Source: Diphasiastrum complanatum
Taxonomy: Eukaryota; Streptophyta; Lycopodiopsida; Lycopodiales; Lycopodiaceae
DNA: 64,000 bases
Direction of reading: 5' to 3'
Assembly (NCBI GenBank): GCA_029204225.1
Contig: CM055097.1
Coordinates: 33,978,804 to 34,042,803, forward strand
The notes beneath the pieces are model-generated. The model searched no databases. It saw nothing but the letters and a program-made list of their open reading frames with translations, and was not told the DNA's origin. Of this stretch, positions 41,690 to 52,452 are shown in pieces (the first letter of the stretch is position 1; the number at the start of each line of letters is the position of its first letter). Made by a program: the position numbers and the translations under genes.

Positions 41690-42455
41690 CTGGTTATGGC
41701 TTCATCTATTGGATTGTCTCATTGGCTTACCTTGACCCGGTATTGATACACACTTGTAAGGCGAGGCTCTTTAGAGACCTTAGCAAGGGATGGGATTTTA
41801 GGGACGTCTTCTGGTAGTTATCTTTCTCCATAACGTTAGAGATCGAAGTAAGATAATGCTAGTTCGACAGAATATCACACATCAAGGAAGAAATTCTTCT
41901 TCACAGGGTTCTGGGTGTGGTTCTAATGGAAGCCATGATAGTTCGATCATGTTCACCCCGATTTTGATCTCATCATCAAGGGTGACAGACTTTTGGTTTG
42001 CAGGTTTTGACTCTTGATTAGCTTCTCGAAGTAGGAAAATGGATCCTTTTATGGAGCTCATACAATCGACTGTAGCTAGAGCATCAATCCAATTGATGAT
42101 ATCAAATCAAAATCTTGATAGATTTCCAATGGCTTGTAGCGCTTCTTTAGATTTCGGTCGATCGTGTGATCGATAGTGGACGAAGTCATTTTGGATCGAC
42201 TCTCACGGCTCAATCTCGATTCTCCAATGTGATACGATCTGTAGCCCAGTCATGGCGTACTTTGGCTAACTTTAGCCAGTGTCTTCCTAACAGAAGTCAG
42301 TAAGATGAGGTTGTTTTCGGAAGATCTAAGACTGTGAAGTAATGACAAAGCGAAGATCAGTGACCTTCATATGTACATTTTCGACAATTCCCATGGGTTT
42401 GACACAACTCTGATAAGCAAGTTTTATAGAAAAACCTACAAGCTTTAAGGCACTC
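41690..42455 (-). pseudogene. Decayed gypsy sequence between protease and RT
   Basis: It lies inside element G2 on the minus strand. Only short unlinked frames are open and no motif is recognised. By position it is the end of protease and the start of the pol linker. Confidence 0.4.
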
Positions 42456-42460
42456 AGCCC

Positions 42461-42892
42461 CTACTCTCGATATATGTGTGATGACATGATGTTTACACCT
42501 GAACCACCGTCAATAACAGCAGCTACTGAAGGGAGGTTCTTGTGCTGAACATGTAGGGTAACACTACTTTTCTCATTTTCCCAAGTAGTACCAATGGCCA
42601 TTACGAACTGGTCATCATCACTCTCTCCATTCATGGAGGGTCCTGTAGGTGTATTTTTATCTCCTAACCAGACGGTTAAGGCTTGGTGTAGGGGTTTGGA
42701 ATTCTTCAAAACATCACCTAAGGGCAGGGTGACATGACTGGACAATAAAGCAGTTAAGACTTCAGTCCCACTCCCTTCTAGTTCTAGGGAGGCGAAGGGT
42801 TCTTCATCAAACTCAGGTTGGATAAGCCCTTCCTGGTTCATGGTTGAGGTAGGAGCATTCACAGCTTTGTTCGAGTGTACAAGCGAATCCAT
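42461..42892 (-). pseudogene. Gypsy aspartic protease region
   Basis: 143 codons are open. The end contains VTLHVQHKNLPSVAAVIDGG-SGVNIMSSH, matching the protease start of Tat-type gypsy elements (ALIDGGSxVNII). The active-site Asp is present. The preceding acidic region (EEPFASLELEGSGTEVLTAL) belongs to the Gag-protease linker. It is separated from gag by about 240 bp without a common frame. Confidence 0.7.
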
Positions 42893-43131
42893 AGGTTCTA
42901 TTGGCCGATTGAGATCACCAATAGGGGCCTTAGCTTTATCCTCTTGTATTCACTTTTCTACCTTGATAAAACGATCTTTTTCTTTTTGTGGGTTGGGATC
43001 CTCTCCAGGTCCAGTGAATTTAGTGTAATGGCTTATAGTATGGAGTTGACTATGCTCCTCGTTCAAAATTCTCTCTACCACTGGGGACTCTTTCAAGTGT
43101 TGGGCACGTGTCTGAACGTAGACAAGGGCTT

Positions 43132-44671
43132 CTAGTTTTGTAGATTTCGCTTTCCTATCATGTGCAATAGTTGCAAGTTGACAGGTATGTCAACTTGCGG
43201 CTCTACTGGTCGGGATGGACAATCTTTATAGCAATGGCCATGGCCACATTCCCTACAGATAGGTGTGTAGGTGCCTTTATATGGGCACTCGGCGATGCAG
43301 TGGTTCTCTCCACAACCATAACATTGGATAGGTGCTCTATTTCCATTGAAACGTTGTTGTGTGGTAAATAAAGGATAAATATAAGCTTCAGTTCTATCTG
43401 AGTGAAAATAGGGGAACCCTTGATCCTCAGGCATATAGACATTCTCAAGGCTCAACTCTAGCTGAGGTTGAGAATCATGACTTGTGGTAGCAAGGTTTGC
43501 TGGGATGATTTGACGGTTCATCTGAGGCCCAGGTTGTCGCACTACTAAGGCTGGTGCTATGTTATTCGGTCCAAGTAGTGCTAAGCGTTGTTGGGGTGTT
43601 TGTTGGAATGTGGGCCTTTGGTAATTCGTAATTTGGGGACCCTGTTGTTGCATCCTCCATTGGTATTGTCGTGCAACGGCTTGTATTCTTGGATTGTAGA
43701 TACAAGTAGATGTATCATGATTGTTGGTGTTGCAAAAGATGCAAAACCTTTGAGCTATTTGTCTATTCTGTGGACATTCGTTCGCCGTGTGATTTTGTTG
43801 ACATATGGGACACCAAACATTATCACGCTTGGGAAATTGGTTGACAATAGGCCCTTGTAGTGTGGTATTTTTCAATTTCTGTTCAAAATCTTTGGATATC
43901 TTGTCCATCTGTGCCTGGTGGGTTTTATTCATGGTTTTAAGTTGTTGTAACAACAATTGTGTGGCAACATCGGCAGAGGATCCTTCACCTTGAGATCTAT
44001 GGCTTTGGTCAGAGACAATGGCTCGAGAACGTTGGGGTTCGTATTCTTCATCGAAGCCTTCATCCTCTTCGCGGATGGTATCATCCATAACATCACGTAA
44101 GGTAGCATAGGATTCTGGAGGTCTAGGTTCACGCCAGATAGATTTCGGGAGGCCAGCCATGAACCATATGAGCACAGCCTGATCAGGTGCTAAGTGGACA
44201 GGGCATTCGATCTTAAGACGTTTGAGTCGATCGATGTAATCGCGTACCCTCTCATCCTTTCTCATTTTGATCTTACTAAGCAATAAAAATGGGCTTTCAA
44301 GGAATCTGGATGATTTGAACCTCTTAACGAAGGAGTCATTGAGTGATTCCCACTCGTTTCGTTCGTGATGCTCAAGGTTGAAATACCACTCGCGAGCGGC
44401 ATCAGTGAGAGTCATACTAAAGAGTCGGAGTTTTTCTTCCAGAGTGAGTCTCTCCATAGACTTCACATGCTTACTCATAAATCTGAAGGTAGCGTGCTGG
44501 GTCGATAGTACCATCGTATCGTGGCTGATCAAGTCTAGGAGCTCGTCGATTATGTGGAATGGCTCATGGTAATGGTACAACAAAGGCTAACGGGTTGGGG
44601 ATCATTTGGACTCTTGGTGTCTCAGGTGGTACTGGATTCTCTTGAGGTTGGTTTGGATTATTAGGAGCCAT
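43132..44671 (-). pseudogene. Gypsy Gag with four zinc knuckles
   Basis: The ATG at 44671 opens MAPNNPNQPQENPVPPETPR, with YDGTIDPARYLQIYE further on. Stops and a frame change at 44590-44480 precede a 483-codon open frame. The Gag core reads RLFSMTLTDAAREWYFNLEH, LNDSFVKRFKSSRF and VRDYIDRLKRLKIECP. Four Cys-His knuckles follow: CPICQQNHTANEC, CIFCNTNNHDTSTC, CYGCGENHCIAEC and CRECGHGHCYKDC. Only the second has the usual CX2CX4HX4C spacing; the other three are CX2CX3HX4C. A Gln-rich linker lies between pairs. It would package element RNA. Most plant gypsy Gags have one or two knuckles. Confidence 0.85.
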
Positions 44672-45039
44672 GTCGAACTACTCTTGGAGATTCTGGGGTT
44701 GAAGTCTCAAGACATGTGGATTTGGGGATTGTCGAAGAGTGAACGAGGGAAGCAGATTTAGGGATTTAAGATGGGAATGGGAAATGTGAATATGGAAATT
44801 TGGAGAATTGGGGATTGTAGATTTGGGATTCACAAAAAGTCTTGCAAGTTTGGGATCCCAAAATGGGAAGACAATTCTAGCATTGTAGCTCGGTGAAAAT
44901 AAAAAGTGTGATGGTTGGAGATAGGATGAGATTTTTGGATCTCCTCTTTGGCCAGTGATAACGGGTGGATGGATGTAGGTTATTCCCAAGGGGGTAGTCA
45001 AGATATCAAATTTTGGAGTCTTGTGGTGATTTTGGGATT

Positions 45040-46000
45040 ATAGGAAGCTAGGAGTGAAAAAGTCCAAATCTATGGATCCTTTTGGAGGTATGGCTCTCCC
45101 TTCTCGGGATGTCAAGACATCTATTAGATCTCTCAAATCTGAAAGAGGCGAGTCAAAATATTCAATATTGAAGCCTGTAGGCCAAAAATAATAAATTTTG
45201 GGTTTTCTCTGGTTCTGGTTAATCCTGTGGGTATCTTGGTTCTCCTGACTCAAATTAGCTTCTTCACAAATAGAGGATGCCACTTGCAAATAGGCGAACC
45301 ATGACCTTTAGGAAACAATGAGATATGACACTCACAAAAAGTCTATCAAATTAGGGATCCCAAAAAGTACAAAAATCAGGATTTTCACACTTTTCAATGC
45401 AACATGATGGGTGTTTGGGCTCTTGGTTCGCCCTCTAGATAGTGTACTGAACTCAATGAGATCTATCAGTGGTGAAAGAGGCGAACCAACATATCCAAAA
45501 ATGAAGAATTTAGGCCAAAAATAATAAATATTGAATTTTTCGACTTTTTGGCTGATTCTTTGGGAGTCTTGGCTCTCCTGACTCAAATTAAGCTCTTCTT
45601 GAGTGGGTAATGCAACCTGCAAATAAGCGAACCAAGACCTTGAGAGAGAGTGAGGTATGACACTTTGGGACTGTACAAATCTTGAATACCAGTTGATAGG
45701 CTATTTGGGATCCCAAAAGGTGTAAAAATCAGAATTTTCTTAATTTTTAATGTAAACTGATGGGTACTTGGGCTCTTGGCTCGCCCTCTGGAAGGTGTAC
45801 TAAACTCAATGAGATCTATCAGTGGTGAAAGATGTGAACCAACATGGGTTTTTACTGAGGCTGTAGAGGCAAATTTCTCAAAAACTTTGAAGTCAAATAT
45901 CTCCTCAATGGTGCAAGCTCTTGGCTCGCCCTCTTGATACAGTCTTTAGCAAGTAATTGTCTCTCTAATTTGAGCTAGGCGAGCCAAGCTGAGTAGTTTT
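45040..46000 (-). repeat. Tandem repeat of about 350 bp in the leader of G2
   Basis: Two full units and part of a third share the blocks GGCCAAAAATAATAAAT, CTCCTGACTCAAATTA, GGCGAACCA, GGGATCCCAAAA and CTCAATGAGATCTATCAGTG (starts near 45060, 45410 and 45760). Two minus-strand frames (45289-45038 and 45622-45332) are each other's copies with a shared NLSQE-QD--RI-Q block, but they need not be real proteins. Confidence 0.75.
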
Positions 46001-46004
46001 GGAG

Positions 46005-46450
46005 CTCTGGGGAACCAAAATAGATTTAGGGTGTTTTTTTTAGTAAAATCTTCAAATCTTATTGTTTAGGCTCGCCCCTCTTATAGATGGTAGTTCAAAC
46101 TCTGTTTTATATTCAATTAAGAGGGCGAGGCAAGTTGTCAAAATTTAGGCCTCTAAACATTAGTTGGGGATTCAAGACCCTGTTTGGCAGTTTTGTGAAG
46201 TTGCCACAGTCAGATTTGGGGAGGCAAATTCATGATGGTTTAAAAATTAGTTTGAAGGCTGATTTTTGCATCGTCTTGTGAAGAAATGATAGTTTCATGA
46301 TAGTTCCTCACATACATATGCTGAAAACACCCAAACCACAAGCATAACAGTCATAAAAAAAAGTTTGCAAAGTAACCATTAAAAACTAGTGACCAGTCCC
46401 TACAACAAAGCAAGTAGAAAAAAATGAAAACAACAAAAGTTAGCAAGCAT
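46005..46450 (-). other. Rest of the G2 leader
   Basis: No gene is recognised; short motifs of the tandem unit (GGCTCGCCC) recur. Confidence 0.4.
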
Positions 46451-46473
46451 TTGGCTCCCCGGCAACGGTGTCA
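46451..46473 (-). promoter_or_regulatory. Primer-binding region of gypsy G2
   Basis: The minus strand reads TTGACACCGTTGCCGGGGAG, close to TGGCGCCGTTGCCGGGGA. It follows a CA end (GGCAACA) of the candidate LTR, which gives element orientation and LTR edge. Confidence 0.7.
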
Positions 46474-47474
46474 ATGTTGCCAAGGTTTCACCTTCTCCTC
46501 CTAAGTCGTTTGTAACACGGGAAGTAGGGCTCGAACCTAGGAGCCTTGAAGATGCATGCAAAACAAAAGGGGTAACACTATTTCTACTTGCAAGCAAGAT
46601 GCCATGAACACACAATAAAAATCAAATAGTACTAACTTTAAAACTAAAACCACACTAACTCTAATCCACTCTTCCACACCTTCTCCTCTCTACTCAATCA
46701 TACACTCTTTCACAAATTCTTAAAAAGCTTCACTAAATTAGAAACACATAATGATTTAGCATATATGCTAACATGGGCTAAAATAGCAAGAACTTAGAAA
46801 CAAAAGCAATAAGCATAAAGCCACACTATAATTAGCCACACCCCAAAATTAGCACAAGTGGACCCAAAATGGTAGCACTTAGCTCTCTTGCATTAAAGAT
46901 AGAAATTACATAGAAAGGGCTTCTCTTTATAGAAGCTTGTGAAATGTCCTTTCCACATTTACTTATGGGACTAGGAATTTCAAGTCTCAATATAAAATGT
47001 TCTTTCTTTTTTAGAATCTTGACATTGACTTTTGCATACTTTTTTAAGTCTAAGTTTAAACCTTGAGACTTGCAAAAATTGGTTTCATGTCCCCTAGTGA
47101 CTAATGGCACCACAAATTGGACTTATGCACGCAGGGTGCCATACTTGGGGCCTAACGCAACTTATCTATTGACGGCTCTTCAAGATGGGCTTATGCGCGC
47201 GCAGGAGGCCATGCTTGGGCCATTAATTATGCAAAATTGATATTTACATTAGCTTCATCCCTGTAAGATACTACTTTCTTGAGTTCTCCCAAGCTCCATT
47301 GAAATGCCCCTTGGGCCTTGTATTCCGGCCTCCACAGATCTTGCCTTGATCCAAAGTTTGATAGATAGCGCTTGAAAATTTGATTTGATCAATCATGGAT
47401 GCATCTTGTGCAACCTCACATGCATGGAGGTCATTGTAGATCTTTGCATGGTCCTCAAATCTCATTTTTTTCAC
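46474..47474. repeat. Candidate LTR, about 1 kb, flanked by two outward primer-binding sites
   Basis: The segment starts with TGTTGCCAAGG and ends near TTTTTTCACA. On its left is the G2-type primer-binding region (minus orientation); on its right GGTATCAGAGCC (plus orientation). It could be an LTR of either element. It contains a local duplication CTTATGC-CGCAGG-...CATACTTGGG (47123 and 47190). Confidence 0.5.
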
Positions 47475-47475
47475 A

Positions 47476-47487
47476 AGGTATCAGAGC
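47476..47487 (+). promoter_or_regulatory. Primer-binding site, initiator-tRNA-Met type
   Basis: AGGTATCAGAGC matches 11 of 12 bases of TGGTATCAGAGC. It stands 76 bp before gypsy pol sequence G3, for which it would be the expected orientation. Confidence 0.6.
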
Positions 47488-47562
47488 CTAGGTACATGCA
47501 TGCATGAAGCTCGATCTCCATGAAGCAAGATCTTGAGTTAAAATTTTAGGTTTGAGAGTGCA

Positions 47563-49190
47563 ATGTGCGAAAAGATGAAACAACTAATCAAACATTTGTT
47601 TAAAAATACAAAAAGTTCCAGTCAAGCTTTATCTAAAAGCAAACCAGTAGAGGACATTCCTAAGATTTCATCAAAGATAGTTGATGATCCATTATATGAT
47701 GTTCCACATTATTTTAAGGATTACACGACTGATGATGTGATCATTAGTTTGGTAAAGCCAAAGCGAAAACCTCATCCACCACCAACTTCTTTTGAAGAAC
47801 CTGCAAAGACAATACCTCTAAATTTCAAGAATAGTGAGGAGATAGATCATTTTGTGCACTTCGGGGCCCACCTGAATCCAACCCAATTAAAGGATTTAGA
47901 AATTATTGCGCAAATATAGAAATGTGTTTATATGGAAATATAAAGAAATGAAGACGGTACCTCTCGAAATTGTAGTGGATTTCATTGTAGGATGGTGTAA
48001 CACTTGTAAGAACGAAACATTATCGTACCAAACCTGTCTATAGAGAAAAGATTCGAGTTCTTTTGAAGAACCTACAAAGACAATACCTCTAAATTTCAAG
48101 AATAGTGAGGAGATAGATCATTTTGTGCACTTCGGGACCCACCTGAATCCAACCCAATTACAGGATTTAGAAATGTTATTGCGCAAATATAGAAATGTGT
48201 TTGTATGGAAATATAAAGAAATGAAGACGGTACCTCTCGAGATTGTAGTGGATTTCATTGTAGGATGGTGTAACACTTGTAAGAACGAAACATTATCGTA
48301 CCAAACCTGTCTATAGAGAAAGATTCGAGAAGACAAAGCTTTTCGATGCTGATTTCATATATGAAATCGAGCATAGAAGTTGCGTATCGCCAATTGTGGT
48401 GGTACCAAAGAAAAATGGTAAACTTCGTATTTGCGTGGATTTAAAGAAACTCAATAATGAAACAAAAAAAGATCACTTTCCATTACCTCTAACCACACAA
48501 ATCCTCAAAGATAGGGTAGGAGCAAAAGCTTTTAGCTTTTGGGATGGTTTTAGTGGATATTCCTTAGTCCGGATTGCTCCTGAAGATCGTTACAAAACGA
48601 CATTTATTACAAAGTTTGGCACCTTTGCGTATATAGTTATGTCATTCAGTCTGTGCAATGTCCCATCAACATTCCAAAGGGTGATGCAACGCGCTTTTAC
48701 TGATCTTTTATACAAGAATTTCAAGATTATCTTGATAATCTTGGTGTACATTCATTAGCATCTTGATGCCCTTGAACAAGTATTCATTCGCTATCGAAAG
48801 TTTGGAATCTCATTGAAATCCCAAAAGGTGCCAGATCTGGATTACCCATGGTGTGATATTGGGCCATATCATTTCTCGAAATGGTATGGCCACTGATCCC
48901 GAAATAATCAAAGTGATTTTGAAATTGCCGCTACTAAACACAGTGAAATAAATTTATGTTTTTCTAGGCTACAAAAATTACTATCGAATTTTTATAATAC
49001 ATTAGGACAAAGTTAGTATACAAAATCATTACCAGTCCAAAGTGGACAGAATAATGGATTAAAGTCTTTAAAGATCTCAAACAAGCTTTAGTCATCGCAC
49101 CAATTCTTTGCGTGTCTGATTTTAATAAGGAATTCCATGTGCATATGGATGTTAGTAAGTATGCCATCATTGCGTTGTTTTAACGCAATC
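47563..49190 (+). pseudogene. Ty3/gypsy pol fragment with internal duplication (element G3)
   Basis: The frame at 47563-47919 (DPLYDVPHYFKDYTTDDVII, then HFGAHLNPTQLKDLE) and its duplicate at 48059-48316 precede RT at 48396-48758. RT shows VVPKKNGKLRICVDLKKLNN, FSFWDGFSGYSLVRIAPEDR and KTTFITKFGTFAYIVMSF; the YMDD-type motif is replaced by ILVYIH and a stop. Thumb and early RNase H follow in broken frames: GHIISRNGMATDPEIIK at about 48870, FLGYKNYYRIF at 48960, and APILCVSDFNKEFHVHMDVS at 49100. The rest is absent. It is related to the pol linker of G2 but on the other strand. Confidence 0.8.
47788..48329. repeat. 271-bp tandem duplication inside G3 pol
   Basis: TTTTGAAGAACCT through CTATAGAGAAA-GATTCGAG occurs at 47788-48058 and 48059-48329 with only a few differences, including a small indel at AGAAATTATTGCG versus AGAAATGTTATTGCG. 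Confidence 0.95.
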
Positions 49191-49428
49191 TGAAGAATTT
49201 GAAAAAGATTTTCCAATCTGTTTCCTAAGTTGTCAGCTAGTTCCCACCTAGTTCCCTTAAACTTAAAACTTAAAGGACGACACTCACCTAGTTCTCATAT
49301 AATGTTTAAGGGCACACGGGCATGGCATAACTCATCTTTGTCTTTTAATTTTCTTTGTTTGCACTCTCTAGCTCTTGATTTTAGCAATCTGGGCGTTCTA
49401 TTACAACAAGCATAAGCTTGACGAGATT

Positions 49429-49735
49429 TCTATGCTCAACATAGATTGACGGACGCTAAGTCAGATTTCTCTGCATTGAAAAAAGATTTATCATATTTTA
49501 TGATTTTCAGTTTAGTTTCTATTTCAGACCGTTGTTTAGTGAGGCTCAACCTATGCTGAGCAATATAGGTTTGCTTGTGACCTAGGTTTACAATAAGCTA
49601 CGAGTCGACCTATGCTTAGCATATGTTCACCCTTGACTTATGCTCAACATAAGTTAAGAGCAAACCTATACTTAACATAAGTCGACCTATGTTCACAGCA
49701 TAGGTTCTCAACTTATGTTGAGCATACACATGTGA
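49429..49735. repeat. Array of short palindromes built on CTATG/TTATG words
   Basis: TCTATG-CTCAA-CATAGA is at 49429-49445; AACCTAT...ATAGGTT at 49549-49571; TATGCT-T-AGCATA at 49611-49623; ACTTATG-CTCAA-CATAAGT at 49636-49654; ACCTATG...CATAGGT at about 49687-49707. Further half-sites (ACTTATGTTGAGCATA) lie near 49725. Confidence 0.65.
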
Positions 49736-49887
49736 AATTTACATATGTATATAATGATGAGAGAATATCAAACTAAATTTTGCTAAATCTTCACAAAACT
49801 AGACTTGATTCTTCATTGTGTTATTGAAAAACTTAATTTTTTTTCTCTCTCAATTGATGGCAATACGCTCTAAAAAAACTTCAATTT

Positions 49888-50400
49888 TCAACACTCACTT
49901 CACATGGGTAACTTTAGATGCACGTATATATCTCTATAGGACTCCAAATTTATTTTTTTTATAGACATGTTTCTATGGTCATAAAAGAATTTTGAAAAGT
50001 AAATCGCCAAAAAAAGGATTGTAAAAAACACCTCCAAAAGAGTTGAAACTGTCTAACACATGTCAATAATTTTCAATACTTTTCAGCACTTGACATGGGT
50101 AACTTTAGATGCACATCTCTATCTCTTCATAGCTCCAAATTAAAAAAAATTGAGACATGTTTCTATGATCATGAAATACTTTTTAAATTAGACAAACCAA
50201 AAAAATTGTTAAAATCATGGTATTATACACTCATATATGATATTTCTAGTTTTGGTGAATTTTATCAACACTTGAAAGGGTAACTTTGAATGCATGTATC
50301 TATTTCTATAGATCTCCAAATTCAATTTTTTTTTTAATAAGCATGTTTCTATAATCATATAGGATTTCAAAGAGTAGACATGATAAAAATTGAATGTAAA
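49888..50400. repeat. Three-copy imperfect tandem repeat, about 188-bp unit
   Basis: Each unit has GGGTAACTTTAGATGCA, a TCTAT-TCT block, CTCCAAAT and ACATGTTTCTATGGTCAT-like sequence (starts near 49888, 50076 and 50264). Confidence 0.75.
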
Positions 50401-52440
50401 ATTCACAACAATGTAGTCCCATATATGAAAATATCGAAGTTTTTCCTCATAGTTGTGGGAGTGGGAGTTTCATCTTGCACTTCTCATAGATATGTTCATC
50501 TTTAAGCAATCCAATCCAAGTAACCATATCCACCCAAATTTGACAAGAAGAGTAACAACCAATAAATCCGCACCTAATAAAAGAATGCTAAATGCTACAC
50601 TAACATAGCAACACAACGTTAAGTTAGGATACTTGCACATACAAAGTAAATAGATGGGGGACAAGAAGCTCAAAGATTATCCCTAAGCTAAGATAACACA
50701 AAGTCTTCATGAGCATTGAAAGCAAACACTTCCATGAACTTTATCAAGTACAATCAGATCAAACTAGTACACAAAAACACAGATATATAAATTTCCAAAT
50801 TAAAGGAGATTGCCATCAAGTGACATATTAGATTGCCTAATGAGAAGTATGCTGGCACTTAGACAAACTTCTATGGTTGCACATACAAAATATCGATGTC
50901 AAGTCTACGATAATGTCCAAACACAACAAAAAATTTATATATGTGATCTTGATTTACCTACATAAATCCACTTGCACAGCCTTAGACCATCAACTCTTTG
51001 AATAAAGTTTTATAAAAGCAAATTTTACAGAATTCAAGATGGAAATGAACTAATTCAGCTCAGACAATGGCAGCCAACAATCGTTTGGAAGTGTACAAGC
51101 AATTGTATATGTTCATACTACATAGCACCAGAAAACGAAAATGCAATGGCAGCATACAAAATAAACCTTTTCAACTGAGCTCAAAGCAAGGAGATTAAGA
51201 TTGCACCTGGAAGAGCAACCAAAGAGGAAAGACCATCAGGAATAGCAGTTCCAACTCCAAAGATTCAAGTAGTAGCATTCACAAAGGATAGAGATTACCC
51301 TGGACTTGAACAAAGGCTGAGAGCTGCTCTCAAGTGCCATCAACAACTGCAAGCGTGAGAAAGAAATGCCTTTGTCCCTCATATGCTGCCATTGGAAAAA
51401 ATTCCTTTCGGCTTATAAGCCAACTAGAACCGAAGGAAAGAAATGCATATGTTCATGTAATTGCAAAAATCTACAGAAGGTGGAAATAGGTCCCACATCC
51501 AGTGATAGAATCTGTTACCTTAACTTGCCGTTGGAATAATCAGAGACAGCTATACCAGAACAGGCAGGAAGAGCATAAGGAAATAGCTAAAGTGAGGGAA
51601 GGCTGTCTCTGACAAGTTTTCAGTAGCCATCACCACTTGAACTTCACGATCTCCATGAGCAAAAGGCACCAGACTGAAATACATTTTTTCCAATAAAGCT
51701 AAGACATGTCTGAAAACTTTGCCCATTTCTTTGCACCTAATTCCCCCCGAAAGCTACCTCTGTGCCACTCTCCAATCGTCGCTGAAGCATCCTTTCTGAA
51801 CCCGGTCAATCCCATAATCAACTTCCTTGCCCGATCCATTTGGCATTGCCTACCTCGACACATTCAGGTCGACAAATCATTTCTCTCACCTATGGCTTCC
51901 ACGTAGCTAAAATTATTTGTAGCTCAGTTGCTTCAAAGCCTCAATTCTTCCCTTGAGCCCCTCAAAAGTAGTTTTGGTCAAAGCTGCAGCTTCTCCTTCT
52001 TGGTGGCTTTCATTTAAGCTGTAAGTTAATAAAAGGTTGTTAAACTGTGGTGATGCTAAAGAAATAAGCAAAAATAGAGAGCTCAAGGAAAGTAGGATGT
52101 GGCTTGCATAGAGCTACAATTGCTGCAGCTTTAAATAGAGTACAAACTTCATTGGTAGTATCTGAAGGGCGAGGCATTTAGCAAGCTCCTTACCTTGATA
52201 TGATGATAACATCAAATAATCAGCTCATTGTCCTATCATACGTTCAATTAGCAATACAAAACCCTATTTAAAATCAAAAAACTCTCATTTGATGATTAGA
52301 GGTTGTGACCCTTGGTGAGGTTAGCACAAAGAAAATTTTACCTGACCAAACGAGGAAATTTCGATACTTCAAAGTTCAAGATATGCTGGGAAGTCCAGGA
52401 GCAGCGGAATAGTTCTTAAGCAAAGTAGCTGTATACTTTG
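50401..52440. other. Intergenic DNA downstream of the PPR gene
   Basis: I recognised no gene or repeat. Short ORFs (50470-50673, 51706-51906) have no family character. The part next to 52450 should include the 3' UTR of the PPR gene. Confidence 0.45.
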
Positions 52441-52452
52441 ATTGGATCAGAG

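Larger units (their letters stand above)
41125..47474 (-). mobile_element. Ty3/gypsy element of the Tat/Retand kind, 3' truncated (element G2)
   Basis: Minus-strand order: candidate LTR (47474-46474), primer-binding region (46473-46451), a 1.8-kb leader with tandem repeats, gag (44671-43132), protease (42892-42461), then a pol linker that stops just before RT (41688-41125). RT, RNase H, integrase and the 3' LTR are lost at the junction with the LTR of G1. Gag is well preserved, with one early stop region. Confidence 0.75.
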
